64,000 nt of DNA from Euclidia mi (Eukaryota > Arthropoda > Insecta > Lepidoptera > Erebidae), in contig OX123192.2 of NCBI GenBank assembly GCA_944739405.2, positions 47,482,486 through 47,546,485 of the forward strand, in the 5' to 3' direction. Numbering within the stretch: the stretch's first letter is position 1; each line of letters opens with the position of its first letter. Position numbers and translations under genes: made by a program. The notes below the pieces were generated by a model, which was not told where the DNA came from, ran no database searches, and was given only the letters and a program-made list of their open reading frames with translations. Below are positions 45,631 through 57,360 of this stretch, in pieces.

Positions 45631-45831
45631 CACTCATCCTTTTATTCCTTTTCTTCGTCCAGGGGCTGCGACTGTCCACAGACTGACATGTTTCCATAAG
45701 TTTTAAAAGTGACCCTAATGGATAGTAACCGTCAGTAGAGACTGCCAGGATTTAGAAAATGTATTGCAATAATCCCATGGACATGTCTTTAGTCACCGTG
45801 ACAATGGAGTAAAAAATCGGACTAGTGCAAA

Positions 45832-46125
45832 GCACCTGTGACTGCGCTGGTGTTGCGCGTATCCATGAACAGTGGCAATCGCTTACCATCAAGCGACCCG
45901 TCTGCTCGTTTGCCACCTGTATACCACATAAAACAGTTTAGACTACATCGATAAATGATACAAATATCTGCAGTTGCGCCATTGATTACGTAACTTTTTG
46001 TGTGGTTATTTCTTTTTTTTATACTATAGGAAGGCAAACGAACAAGCGGGTCACCTGATGGTAAGTAATCACCGCCGCCAATAGACACCTGCAATGCCTG
46101 AAGGATCACAAGTGCGTTGCGTACC
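45832..46125. repeat. Pair of about 85-bp inverted repeats
   Basis: 45832-45914 (gcgctggtgttgcgcgta, tggcaatcgcttaccatcaa, ctgctcgtttgcc) is the reverse of 46032-46120 (ggcaaacgaacaagcggg, gatggtaagtaatcaccgcc, cacctgcaatgcctg). The gcaagcgggtcacctgatgg wording is one I recall from a common lepidopteran repeat. Either two insertions or one element with long inverted ends. Confidence 0.65.
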
Positions 46126-46859
46126 TATTAAAAAGGAACATGCTCGCTTCTTGAAGATTACAATTCTTTAATTAGACAAGTCTATTTTCTATCCATCCTA
46201 ATGTTAAAAAAAACTAAAGAGTTTGTTTGGCTGAACGTTCTAATCTCAGAAGCTACTCGTTTGATTTGAATCATTATTTTAATGTTGAATAGTCAATTTA
46301 TCGAAGATGGCTATATTAGCCATAGGTATAACATCACGCTATGTGCTTAAGAGGCGAATCAGTAGTTCTAAATAGTCAGCTAGTCAATTATAAATATCTA
46401 ACACAAACTACAAACATCGACATGATATGTGACCAAAATTTACTTTCCAAATGTATACTGCAACGGTACACAAAAAAATTTAACCTATTATTCTCCATTC
46501 GCAAAATCTTTTCACATTATTATTGGAACAAAATAAATAGCTCATTACGTCCACAGCTACTTGACAGTCTTTTTTATAACTTGAGATGTTAGGCGGCGTC
46601 CCGTCGTTTGTTCCTCCTACTTTGTTAAGGAGAAAAGTTGAAAACTGTTTAACCTACGCCTGTTATTTTATTTCTTTGTCTTTGTACTTTAGTTCGGTCG
46701 TAAAATTTCAGGCAATTTTCTTGTGAAGCTTCTAATTTCAAGCTAGGATTTTATATAAGGATGAAGGATGTATCAAGGGGACGCTTTAATCGGTACCTCA
46801 GATTTATTTGAGGTTATGTCGGCTTTTAGTGTATGTGTGTTAACACATAGGGCGTAGTA

Positions 46860-47080
46860 AATTAAGCCGTTGGCATACTGCTTAGAACACGGTGAGTGTT
46901 GTGAGTGCAATCCCAACATGAGACAATACTTTGTGCGATCCACAACTTATTGTTTCGAGAATTTTATGATTTGAAAAGTTCCCTATTACACGGATTTATT
47001 CTTAGTGTGGAAAATATTTTTTTCTAAGTGTCCTTGACTTCAAATATCAGTTACTCTAAAAAAAGCTCTATATCTGTACG
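46860..47080 (+). repeat. Possible SINE remnants
   Basis: 46860-47010 has aagccgttggcatactgc, gagacaatactttgtgcgatc and agttccctatt...ggatttattcttag; parts recur near 57190-57340 (gagacaacacttttgtgatc, ggatttattcctag). Two related copies imply a dispersed repeat. Confidence 0.45.
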
Positions 47081-47980
47081 TGGTAAAAGAAAAATTCCTT
47101 TTGATTTATTACGTGTTTTGTTTTAATTTCTCCGTTTCTGAAAGGTCATGACAACGGCGTCCCAAACACAAATAAAAGTACTAATACATCTTTTCCTTCT
47201 AGTGAAATCAACCTTAAATAAGACAATTAATACAATTAAATTTTTCCAAGTTACATTGTAACCGTAATTACCACGTAACATCGACATATTTCACGTTTCT
47301 GGCTATTTCATTAGTTTTACCATAAAATTTGACATAATTGATTTTTAAATCTTTCTACCTCTGTGCTAATACCTCTGATTTCACTCTACGTTCCCTTCCA
47401 ATTTATAGAATAATTTCCATGTGCTTATATAGCAAGCATCTTTGACTTCCTTTGTACCTTCGTTCTTCCTTCCGTTTAAAATCATTTTCAAACAGGAATT
47501 TCACTGTTTATTTTCATTCTTATTTGCTTTTGTTTATTACGTTTTTGTTTCTATTAGTATAAATTAACTTACACAAACATTCTAACTCTGATTTTATTAT
47601 ACGAAACTTTGTATACCGCCCATACATTTGAAGTGACTGTCATAAATTCCGAGATGTTGTTCTTGGAACTTCCTCTTATACTTAAAATTTTTAACTAATT
47701 ATCATGACTGTGTTTTGTTAAGTTTAACAAAGTAAACCGTTCTGCATATGCATGAGTTAAGCAAAATAGAGAGATTTAATAATATATTTGTTACGGATGC
47801 AAAAATATAAATAAAGTTTCTGGTGAATATTATAGTGTTGTTTCTCTAATTTATTATTTAATTTTTAGTTTACGTCTACAAGCAGGAAATGAGTTTATTT
47901 AATCTTAATATGTACAATTATGTTGTCTTTTAACTCATTTTCAGGTGTTTTTGTATTTTTAAACTGTTATAATATTATGT

Positions 47981-48060
47981 AGCCTAGTTGTAGGGTAACC
48001 GACTGTGATCGTTTCTCGGGTTCGATTGCCGAATCGATCAAAAAGTGATACTGGTTTTTT
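47981..48060 (+). repeat. tRNA-like SINE head fragment
   Basis: tagcctagttgtagggtaac (A-box-like) is followed about 30 bases on by tcgggttcgattgcc (B-box-like). The body and tail do not match SINE-1 or SINE-2. No cloverleaf can be completed, so it is not a tRNA gene. Confidence 0.4.
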
Positions 48061-48099
48061 CTGTTAGCAATTATGCAATAAAAGTTTCGAGTCAGGAAG

Positions 48100-49262
48100 C
48101 CAGCGGTGTTACACCCTCGAGCGTTAGAAAGCTCGTAAAGCCGGTGGTCCTGCGTCCAATCTCACTCTAGTCATGTCAGATATCACCCAGTGGACTAAGA
48201 GAGTGAGGGAATGGGTATCATTTCCCTCACTCTCATATCCTACTGGGCGGTAAATTGTGTTGGAGCACACGCTTATGGACTGCTACTTGGTTGCACGGGC
48301 TGTTTCCGCAACTCTAAGTCTGGCATGTATTTTGCATGAGGGTGGGAATGGTCTTGTCACTTGAGCCACCCCAGCTCTTCGAGGAAGGACAGCAGAATCT
48401 TGATGTGGCCCACTGCTTCCCTCAGGGTTCTGTATCTGGTCAGGTGCTGCTGCCTGTACTGTGCAACCTCAGAGCAGTCGAGGAGCAGGTGGGCTGCCGT
48501 CTTGTCTGCTGCCATACAGGCTCTGCACAGCGGGCTGTCGGTGATACCTTTAGTAAATAGGTGTTTATTAAAGAATCCGTGTCCTGTGTAGGCAGCCGTG
48601 ACTGTCCGCATTTGTTGTTTGGACAGCCGGAGAATTTGTTTGGCTATCTTACCGTCTACTGCGGGAAGAGCCTCCTTGGCCTGCCTACATGTTTTAGTCC
48701 CAATCCAGGACTGGTTGTGCTGGGTCTTGGTTCTATTTCTTACCAGGTTGCGATAAAAACCAGAAGGGAGGTGAATAATGGGCTCGGGTCCCACCACCTC
48801 TAAAGTGGCCCCTCTTCTGGGAAGTACGCCGGTTGCGTCATTCCCTCTTGAGCCACTGTGGCCCTTGATCCATTGCAGTGTTAATTTGTTTAGTTTACCT
48901 ACCTCTGTTAGTTTCTGGTGGCATTCAAGTGTGAGTACCGAGGTGATAGTATGGCCTTTTAGGGCTGAAAGGACAGCCATACTATCTGAGTGGATCCTAA
49001 TGGATCGTTCCCTTCCCTCACATGCAATGATTGCTGTGGCAGCTAGGATTATGCCTTAACATTCGGCCTGGTAGACCGTATTATAGGCTCCCAGCGGCGC
49101 TGCGATGTTGATGTTTAGGTCCTCGGAGAATACTCCTGAACCCGTACCTTTATCCATCTTAGACCCATCTGGAAAGATCGTGAGCTCGTTGTGGTTAACC
49201 GCTCCTCCGTGTAGATCGTTGTACAGTTGGATATTGTATTTCTTGTCGTACACAAATTGTTT
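48100..49262 (-). mobile_element. LINE-E: 5'-truncated LINE with ribonuclease H
   Basis: The minus-strand frame opens LTIFPDGSKMDKGTGSGVF (the first Asp of ribonuclease H kept, preceded by P where T is usual), then VYQAEC with the Glu, a stop at 49056, SDSMAVLSALKGHTI and LTLQWIKGHSGSRGNDA with further acids. After a changed segment the tail reads AYTGHGFFNKHLFTKGITDS, CRACMAADKTAAHLLLDCSE, the zinc-type C-terminal end seen in I/LOA/R1-group LINEs. Coding ends at 48357; the rest down to about 48100 is 3' sequence with a 13-bp hairpin (48199-48234). Confidence 0.78.
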
Positions 49263-49896
49263 TGTTATGGACTGTTATATCTTCGGCCATCGTGACCGAA
49301 ATTTACGAGGCTCGTATTCAGGTCTAGAGGACATTCAAATAGGTATATCTGTATTGTTAGTTCTCTAAGCTATTTTTTTGTGTGTTTCATCTATATTTTG
49401 CCATTTATAATTTGACTTTTAAACTACTTATGTAACTATTTATGTCCACAGGTATTGCCCAATTTACACAAACGCCACACGAGCAAAATCGCGGGTCGAA
49501 ACTAGTCTACTAATTGAAAGTTTTTAAATTCTTATACTGCTTTTAAAGATTAAACAAAAAACCGTCGCAGAAATATAGAGTTAATATAAATTCCGCTGTA
49601 TTTGGTACTTTTATTTGTGCATTCGCAGTAGTCGGAATGTGCAATAATTTTTCGAATAAAAATGGTTAATTTACATAGCTCAGCTTAACTCGACCGTTCC
49701 TACGTATCGTTGTTCAAACGACTATAGAAATATCACGAATTCATTTTTAAAGTCGAAATGATGAGAATGGTGAAAATTATATGTTGAGTTGAATGAAAAT
49801 ATAGCTTATTTCGTTGGTTCGTTTCCAACACTACAATCACGATGTTTGCGCTGAATAATCTAAATTTTTATACTATAAATAGATTACTTTAACTAA

Positions 49897-49938
49897 CTTT
49901 AAATAGAAATTATAAATATATATAATTTCTATTTAAAG
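49897..49938. repeat. Perfect 18-bp hairpin, 6-base loop
   Basis: ctttaaatagaaattata (49897-49914) and tataatttctatttaaag (49921-49938) are exact reverse complements with loop aatata. Confidence 0.8.
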
Positions 49939-50217
49939 AATGCAACGATGTATCTCACCAATGTGCCGGAATATATAGACACGTTGTCAGTGCAGTCGGT
50001 TTCTTCCTGATTCTGATTATGAAGAGATGATGAAATCTTCAGTATCATATAAAGTCGTGACCAGTTATAAAATATTAGCACTAGTTATATTCGTAGTCCA
50101 GTATCAACTGGTTACCACTCGCGCTGATGCGCTGTGTTCATGCCTCTGAATAAGTCACTAAGCACATATACATATATACATAACGCCACTATTTTTGTAC
50201 ATTATACAGCATTTCGT

Positions 50218-50330
50218 ATATCCACTGCTGGGCATCGGCTTCTCCTAATTTTCGATATAATAGCAAGTCAATAGGAGGAGTTGGCCTACTACATCACGCT
50301 AGCTAGATGAGTTTGTATCAGATTTAATGT
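50218..50330 (-). mobile_element. Worn RTE-type 3' end
   Basis: tatccactgctgggcatcgg and aggaggagttggcctactac are the reverse of the ...gtaggccaa...cccagcagtgga tail seen in the RTE-derived elements. Very diverged, no target duplication. Confidence 0.55.
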
Positions 50331-50584
50331 AATTTTTTTCCAAAACATACTAGTTATTTGTTTCATGTATTTACCTTAATAGTCAATAACGAGACCCATA
50401 GAATGAAATACGGTAGTAGCAGTTTCTATTCTTAATTACCACACGAAGAATCTTGGAGATCTTCGTACATTCGGTCTTATTTTTATTCAATCCCTTCTGT
50501 ATGCAGCAAGTAATAGGCCTTAGTAGTACTTGTGTAACCCAGCATAAAATATTTTATATTACAACAGCATCTTTTCCCCCTTAG

Positions 50585-50719
50585 CCCCAGAGGAAGGACC
50601 AACATCAGTGGAATGCGGTGGTGTGACGTCAACTGCATTGCGTGTTAGCTGGCAACCAATACCACCACACAAGCAAGCCGGAGCCCTCATAGGATACACA
50701 GTGTTATATGCAGCTCAGG
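50585..50719 (+). CDS. Dscam-family exon: first half of FN3-3
   Basis: 135 bases, phase 1 to phase 1; acceptor tcccccttag, donor gtaagt. It encodes APEEGPTSVECGGVTSTALR and VSWQPIPPHKQAGALIGYTV. The CxxVTSTALRVSW line, with a cysteine near the start, is typical of Dscam FN3-3. Confidence 0.9.
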
Positions 50720-51783
50720 GTAAGTTTAATTTGATTCTTAATCAATCTACATAAATAACGATTGCACTACGTTAGACTCTCTAAACTAGATTGGAGGCTA
50801 CATCCCTTTATCGCGCTCCTAGGATAATAGAAGGACTATTCCATTTCCCAACCCCATAGGGTGGTATTGGCCTTTGGTATTGTTTGTATTCATGGACGGC
50901 GGAAATCGCTTACCGCCAAAAAACTAAAGTTACATTTATCATCATTTGCGTCTTCATCAGTCTCATCACTGTGCCTAGTGTCCTTATTGACATGCCATTG
51001 TAGTGAATATATTGTAGGTATGTGCCTTTAATGACGTAACCACAGACTAAGGAATTGATTTATTATTCCATAACTTGGAGAAACGAGAAAAATTGAGGTT
51101 GAATTGAATCATGCTTATCGGCTGCAAAACAATGAAACGATAAGTTGACATGTACGATGTGCTTGTGATTTCCAATAAAAATCAACATGCCCGCAACAAT
51201 TATGCTGTAACCGACAATTATGCTGATCCATATGTTTGTGCCAATTCTGAGATTCAAAGCCTCCGTAAGTAAGTACTACATGCAAATGCCTATTTAGTTA
51301 CACATGCTGCCCAAAGCGGCTTTAATTAACAATTTAGATGTGGAAAGTTTGCATCGAGTTATAAATTGGTTACCTGTTCATTGTTCAAGCTCCTTAAGAG
51401 TCACATATATTATTTTACCTACACAGTTTATGCAAACACAACAATATTCCTAGAACATAATTGCTACACTACATAAATGGATATCTAAATTCGTCAACTC
51501 TATATTTGTCACACAACAATAGAGTTCATAACGAACAAATCAAACTGACCATCCCTACAGAACCTCATCACAAACTGGCAAACATTGCAATTCAACTGAC
51601 CACATTGTCAAACAAAATCAAACTCTACCTCCAAGAGATATGATCGTCTCTATGTCTCTATCATTATTTAAATTGTACATATCAACAATGGATGAACTTT
51701 TCAATTTGACTGATCGCACTGTCAAACAAAATCAAAATCTATCTCCAAGTTATATAGTCTCTATCATTCTGTAAATTGTACAG
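50720..51783 (+). other. Intron inside FN3-3
   Basis: 1.06 kb. 50720-51580 has no clear feature apart from a worn repeat end near 50890 (atggacggcggaaatcgc). The last 200 bases are part of a tandem duplication that crosses the splice acceptor. Confidence 0.7.
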
Positions 51784-51806
51784 GTCGACAATGGATGAAC
51801 TCTACG
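51588..51806 (+). repeat. Tandem duplication spanning the FN3-3 splice acceptor
   Basis: Copy 1 is 51588-51701 and copy 2 is 51702-51806. Shared blocks: tgtcaaacaaaatcaaa, ctccaag, gtctctatcatt, aaattgtaca and caatggatgaact. Copy 2 contains the real acceptor (tgtacag, exon from 51784) and about 22 exon bases. Copy 1 reads tgtacat at the matching place, so its AG is missing. An 11-base length difference separates the copies. Confidence 0.85.
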
Positions 51807-51936
51807 TCGCTTGTGACAGAGATTCAGCTTCAGGGACTCTATAAATTTACTAACTACACAGTCAAAGTGGCTGGGTTCTCTAACTATGGACTTGGGCCTT
51901 ACTCGTTTCCCATCGTCTGCTCTACATTGCAAGATG
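51784..51936 (+). CDS. Dscam-family exon: second half of FN3-3
   Basis: 153 bases, phase 1 to phase 1; acceptor aaattgtacag, donor gtaagt. It encodes GRQWMNSTSLVTEIQLQGLY with the split Gly, then KFTNYTVKVAGFSNYGLGPY and SFPIVCSTLQD. KxTNYTxxVxxxxxxGxGxxSxPIxCxT is the Dscam FN3-3 end pattern. It has two potential N-glycosylation sites, NST and NYT. Confidence 0.9.
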
Positions 51937-53847
51937 GTAAGTCTAGTATCATTGAAATACATAGCTTAAGGTATTTTTATTTTTAGTAATATTTATTGTA
52001 TTTACTGTTCTATTTTTATGACTCCATTTTCATTAACTATTATTTGAGTTTTCATCCATAAATGTCACTAAGCACAGGATGCTTTCAATTGAGTTTCTAA
52101 CTTTTGAGCTGGCTAGTTTTAGATTATCATCGCGTTTCTAAGGCAAGCATATATACTAAATAGAAAATATTTTATTAGATTATAACGCGAACGCTAATAG
52201 AAGCCATTATTTGGTTTATGAGTGTCTGATGAGTGTGTGATTTCATAAAAAAGAAACATTTTATGTAATCGAACCCGTATAAAAGTTTAATGACATATGG
52301 ATGTACGAACACTGAAAGGTTCCATTATAAGTTTGTTTCTGTGATGATAGCGAAGTTATATTTGTATTTTGATAGTTCAAATTTCTATAAAAACTTGTAG
52401 ATTTTTTTTAGTGTAGATGAAATTATATTATGTTATTTCTTTTCCTTGCTATATTTTTCCATTACAAAAGATGAATGCTTGCCGATGAAACATTCTCCTA
52501 TCACCGCCTGGAGCCCGGCATCCAAAAGGTTGATAACATAATATTTTGTCGTTTACGTATTTATTTTGGCATCAAATATATTACAGCTATTTTCCTATAT
52601 ATCGAACGCAAATGTCATAAATATCCGATATATCTATATTAATAGTCTAGTTCTTTGAAAGGGTAAGTCCCAAGAGTAAACGATAAATAGGTACTACTCT
52701 ACACACCTTTTTAACAGCAATGGAATACTATTTTTTAGCACGGTAATGTTCATTTTTAATATTTTAAGTTGTCTTTATGAAGTTATAATACTATAGATAA
52801 CATTCACCCTTTAGTATCAGAATACCGAAGAATCAAAGTGAATGGTAAACTGTTTAGAAGCTATTGGGGCATTAATTTTTAACTTTTGCTTACTCTTGAA
52901 TCCTCTCAGTACATTACTGAAAGGTTTAGCGGATTTATTTATCAATGGAAGAATCTGAGCCCTCTTTGGTCCTGCGTTGTAAATAACTGGAAGGCTTAGA
53001 ACTTAGTTGCATGTCAGAGAGAGGTGGATCTACCATGGTCACTCTTGTAGACGGTTGACTTAAAGCTTTTTGCAACAATAATAATAAAGTGTATTATAAT
53101 AAAAAAATTGTTGCTGGGCAACTAATAGATTTATCTTTTTATGATTGTTTTCTGTTTCTCACTCAAACTTAAGCTTCTATGAAAAATACTGTTCACCTGT
53201 TTTTAGATCAATATTAGTCATCTTGTATTTACTCAAATTAAGTGACTCTCTTTCCATGTTTCGACCATTTTATCAAACACCAAAATAATTGACTGACTGC
53301 CGTAATTTTACTATATTATTTAATTTTTAACATACTCACATAATTTTATAATTAATTACTCACATTTTTATACTCCTGATTATTCGAGATCGTATTTTAG
53401 ACTTAGCGCTAACAAGCGCTCCAGCAATTAAAATAAACTACTTTTATTATTGCTCGCACTCACTCGTTCCATTACGTTTTATTCGTCTGGTCACAATTAC
53501 TTATCTGCTGACTCAGCACTGGACTGGCTTGCTAGCGTTTCAGAAGATTTAATTCTGTGGTTATGAACTTTATCTTGAGATATTATAAATTGCGGACCGT
53601 TCACAATATTTCGAGAAGGTTTTCTTCACTACTTATAATTTTTGGTAGACTGTTTCATTAACCTCTGATAATTGTATCTTGAGAGATATATAGGTTTATT
53701 TTGTAAGGTTGCATTACTCTATTCCGTTTCTAGACTAAAATAAACATAAAACGACGACGTTGTTGACCGTAATTATGGTATTTTAGACACTCCTACTCAA
53801 TTCATGGAAATGGAAACATTTAGTATATCAAACTATATTTCTTTTAG
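51937..53847 (+). other. Intron between FN3-3 and FN3-4
   Basis: 1.9 kb of AT-rich DNA. I see no element ends, coding match or strong inverted repeat. Confidence 0.7.
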
Positions 53848-53977
53848 TGCCCGAAGCACTTGCCGAAATAAAGGTCCTGTCGTTATCATCAACCTCTTTG
53901 CTCGTGAGTTGGAAAATACCGAAGCAACCTAATGGAAGATTGCTACACTATACTGTCTACTATAAGACTACGCCCAG
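53848..53977 (+). CDS. Dscam-family exon: first half of FN3-4
   Basis: 130 bases, phase 1 to phase 2; acceptor cttttag, donor gtaagt. It encodes VPEALAEIKVLSLSSTSLLV then SWKIPKQPNGRLLHYTVYYK. VPEAxxxIKxL...LVSWxxPxQPNGxxxxYTVY is the characteristic FN3-4 line of insect Dscam proteins. Confidence 0.92.
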
Positions 53978-55349
53978 GTAAGTTACATTATTCTAGAGTT
54001 TCATAAATCAGATTTCAGATCGACGTGCCTTCGTGATAGGTACAAGTGGGCTTTCATTTTCACTTATCCCATGCAAGCTTGACACATATAAGGCAGACAT
54101 AATATTCATGGTTATGCAAGTGACTAACAACTGTACAAAAACATGTTACAATTTTAAGAATATATAATCAGAAATATTTTTTTAAGCTTAAAAAATAGAC
54201 ACTTTTTATTAGCCGCAATGTATAGCGCGCGCTTGCAGTAAAAATTGGCGCGAGAAATGCATCGTACCTACGCCGGCCGTATCCACCTACACACGTGCGC
54301 CGCGGTCGACCCAAGGGCGGTTTCAGATTAGCGTATTTTTCTGCGTGTATACGGTCGTTCCAGCGCGTATCGCTTGCACGCGCGCTACAAAATAACCGGA
54401 CTCGCGTAAATGGGCATATTTCGGTGTGTTCGCTGGAAACGGTCATGATATCGTGTCATTATAGCTCTTATACGAGCTTAGACGCGTGTTAATGCTCGTA
54501 TGAGTTGCGAGTGTGCTAAAAGGCGCGCCTATACGCGCCTACATGCGCTTCCAAAAACCAGCTTATACGCGCGTGTAAAACTCTAGTTTGGAACCACCCT
54601 AACGGGCGGCAGTTAATGATCACGTGGTCGCGCGGCCGAGGGGAATGAACTCTCAGCTGATTGCTAGTTGGCATACACTGCGTTTAAGGAACTTTAAAGC
54701 TGTTTATTTTAGGGAAATATTGAAAATTTTGTTTATGTTTATTTGGAAGAAAGTTTACATTTATCATTCAAAACACGATTTTGGAATAATTAGAAAAAAA
54801 ATGTTGTGACTTTGAGCCTCAATATCTCCTGAACCAGTAATTTCCCAGGTATGGTGCCGAAGTAAAAAATTATTGTAATAATTGGTACAATATGGGGTTT
54901 CAGTTTTCGTTAAGGGTCTTTTTACATCCTGTATATTCTTAAACATGCAACGCAAGTGTTTAAAAGTTTCTATGTTAAAATTTTATTGATACAGAGTAGT
55001 GTAATGGCAAACTAGTTTTGTGTAGGTGGATTTTCAAATCAAATCATTATCCAATTCTACTCAACACTAACAATGACGTTGCGATAAGCGATAAAATAAT
55101 TTTGCCAACTAATTGGATCCATTATGATTATATCGACCATATCAAGGAAGAAGATCCCTGCCAACGTCTTTTACAGTTTTAGTTATTTCACCCTTGTTTT
55201 TTCATTTGACCATCGAACGTAGAATCTTGATTAATAATAAAAAAAATAAAAACAAAGTTTAGTGGCAAAACTTTTTTTTCGCATGAGTAAATACACCACT
55301 GGCTCATCTATCGTGGATGGTATTTCTTTACCTTAACTCAATTCCACAG
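53978..55349 (+). other. Intron inside FN3-4
   Basis: 1.4 kb with a CG-rich MITE (54314-54600) and CpG-rich flanks from 54220. 53978-54160 and 54660-55340 show no feature. Confidence 0.7.
54314..54600. mobile_element. 287-bp CG-rich MITE with imperfect inverted ends
   Basis: The left end, agggcggtttcagattagcg, and the right end, read in reverse as agggtggttccaaactagag, match at most positions over about 38 bases, both running into gcgtgtata-type sequence. The inside is full of gcgcgt steps, far above local CpG. No coding. Target duplication unclear. Confidence 0.65.
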
Positions 55350-55534
55350 TAACGACGGCCCTCAAGCTATCAGAGTAGATGTCGAAAGCACTACAGAAGC
55401 TTACGAGAAATCCCAAACGTTAGAATTGAAAGGTCTTACTGAAGGGAGACAGTACGACGTCTGGGTGACGGCAAGTACGGCTGTCGGAGAAGGCCCTGAA
55501 AGCAGGAGAGTTACGACTACTAATACACCTAGAG
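55350..55534 (+). CDS. Dscam-family exon: second half of FN3-4
   Basis: 185 bases, phase 2 to phase 1; acceptor attccacag, donor gtaagt. It encodes GPQAIRVDVESTTEAYEKSQ, then LELKGLTEGRQYDVWVTAST and AVGEGPESRRVTTT. YxxWVTASTxxGEGxxS is the hallmark end of Dscam FN3-4. Confidence 0.92.
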
Positions 55535-56746
55535 GTAAGTTAATCTTTATGTTTTGTATGTGTGTTTGTCCCCTATCTTCCATACGCAGCTGGGCCTATT
55601 TGGTAAAGATTTGTTGTGGATATTTCAGTGGGAACCCACTAGATGGTTTGAAAATACAATTGGCCGCTGCAATCATGCATGAGCCACCAAATAATTTTGC
55701 AGAATAGGCTGCAGAATATCTACCGAATCCACTAGTTCAACGTATTTATTTTAATAATTAATTATATAATTATTTTATTAAAACAGCCTTTCAAAAGGTA
55801 TTGACAAATACGGTTTTAGACAAAATCATAATGACTTAATTTATTGAAAGTTATAAATATCGCTTGTGGGCGAGGCATGATTGAGTTGATTGCGATTTTT
55901 CATTTGAAATGAATCAACAAAATCAATTCCAGACTAGACTTTTATGCTAACCATTCTATTTTAAAAGTATTACATTATTAATTTTTAGCATACAATAACA
56001 AATCGCAATAAATAGCAAATCGCATTTAAATTTACATTTGAATGAAGATTACTAATGGACATTTTGACAGCAGCGTTGGCTAGTTGAAAGCCGAAATGGA
56101 TGGATATTTTACAAATCGCGCGTTGGTCGATTGAAAAGATTTGAATATGATAAAAAACATTGGCGTTGAAGACAGCGATAGTATATTAAAGATACCAACA
56201 GACTTTCATACTTCTGGGGTAGGGTTAAACCTATAGGATCAAACCCAAGGAGCGTACCACTAGCTTTTCGAAGATAATAATATTTAGTAGGGAGCCCACA
56301 ATGCTAAATTGGGATTTACTCGAGCGTCATAGAGACCTATTGGGTTGCAAGGCTTAGATGACAAAAAGATAAAAAACCAAATAATGTATACCACTTCATC
56401 GGTGGGGGACGCGGCTATAGATTTTCAAAAATGTTCAAAGACGCTGTTGCTTTAATCCCTCCATGTTTATGAGTAAACACGTCTAGGACGTTAGGATGAA
56501 GCATAAATATTTTAATCTGACGCGCTTGAGTATTTCAAAATGGCAAATTCTGTTGGCACGTTCTAATAATGGCCACGAGTTTGCGTCACACCCAAATCGT
56601 ACTACTGTCGCTTTGTTGGTCTCACCACACTGGGATATTGCTACTCCGTACATACCACAGTAAAGTTAAGAACATCTAGATAATCTTCAGCAGCATGCTA
56701 TTTGTTCTTGAGGTTTTTATTTATAAATATTAACTTATCTTATCAG
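55535..56746 (+). other. Intron between FN3-4 and Ig10
   Basis: 1.2 kb, AT-rich, no feature recognised. Confidence 0.7.
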
Positions 56747-56926
56747 TGGTCGCCGGTGTAGCATCTCTTGGAGGCGAAATAACAGTAGCAGTACGAAACT
56801 CGCTGCTTCTAGAATGTCGAAGTGTGGGGATCCCACCGCCACGAACAGTGTGGTATCACAACCAAAACATCATAACGCATCATCCTAGATTCTCCAGGAA
56901 CAGAGATGACAGTTTGCTTATCAAAA
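56747..56926 (+). CDS. Dscam-family exon: first half of Ig10
   Basis: 180 bases, phase 1 to phase 1; acceptor tatcttatcag, donor gtaagt. It encodes GVASLGGEITVAVRNSLLLE then CRSVGIPPPRTVWYHNQNII and RNRDDSLLIK. The Cys and Trp of the Ig core are present, and DDSLLIK matches the DGSLLIKSV stretch of Dscam Ig10. Confidence 0.9.
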
Positions 56927-57360
56927 GTAAGTATTTTTTAAATTTGTGTAACTTAGCTGTGCACACTTCAAACAAAAAGTTTAAACAAGGTGACATGTTT
57001 ATGTTTAATATTCTGTTAAAAGGAGTTCAGCAGTTTGCGCTTCTTTTTCATTCCTGCCAATGTAGCAATGGATGTGAATAGTTGCGCACTGTATAGATCA
57101 ATTTGAAATCTGTGCTACATTAAATATGTCAAGGCAGATCAGCCCAAATACAATATAATCTAATATAAAAACTATCTGCACGGCGTAGTAGCTTAAGCGG
57201 CCGCCTCACTGGTTGAGTTGAATTCCCATACGAGACAACACTTTTGTGATCCATATTTTTTTGTTATGAATGTAGGTTTTGATTAAGTCCGTTGGTTGTA
57301 TGTTTGTAAAGTCCCCTGAAACATAGGATTTATTCCTAGTAAATATTTTCGTCCACGTGT

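Larger units (their letters stand above)
39844..50584 (+). other. 10.7-kb intron between FN3-2 and FN3-3
   Basis: Second largest intron. Recognised contents are listed separately (40380-50330). Stretches without a feature I can name: 39844-40370, 40570-41950, 42040-42740, 46130-46860, 47090-47970 and 49270-50210. Near 41959-42035 a worn aagaagaggcctgtgcaaag...aaggctgatg is a degraded RTE-type tail. Confidence 0.7.

Noticed and set aside
45822..46109. Coding frame on the minus strand
   Set aside because: It runs through the loop of an inverted repeat pair and has no protein-like pattern.
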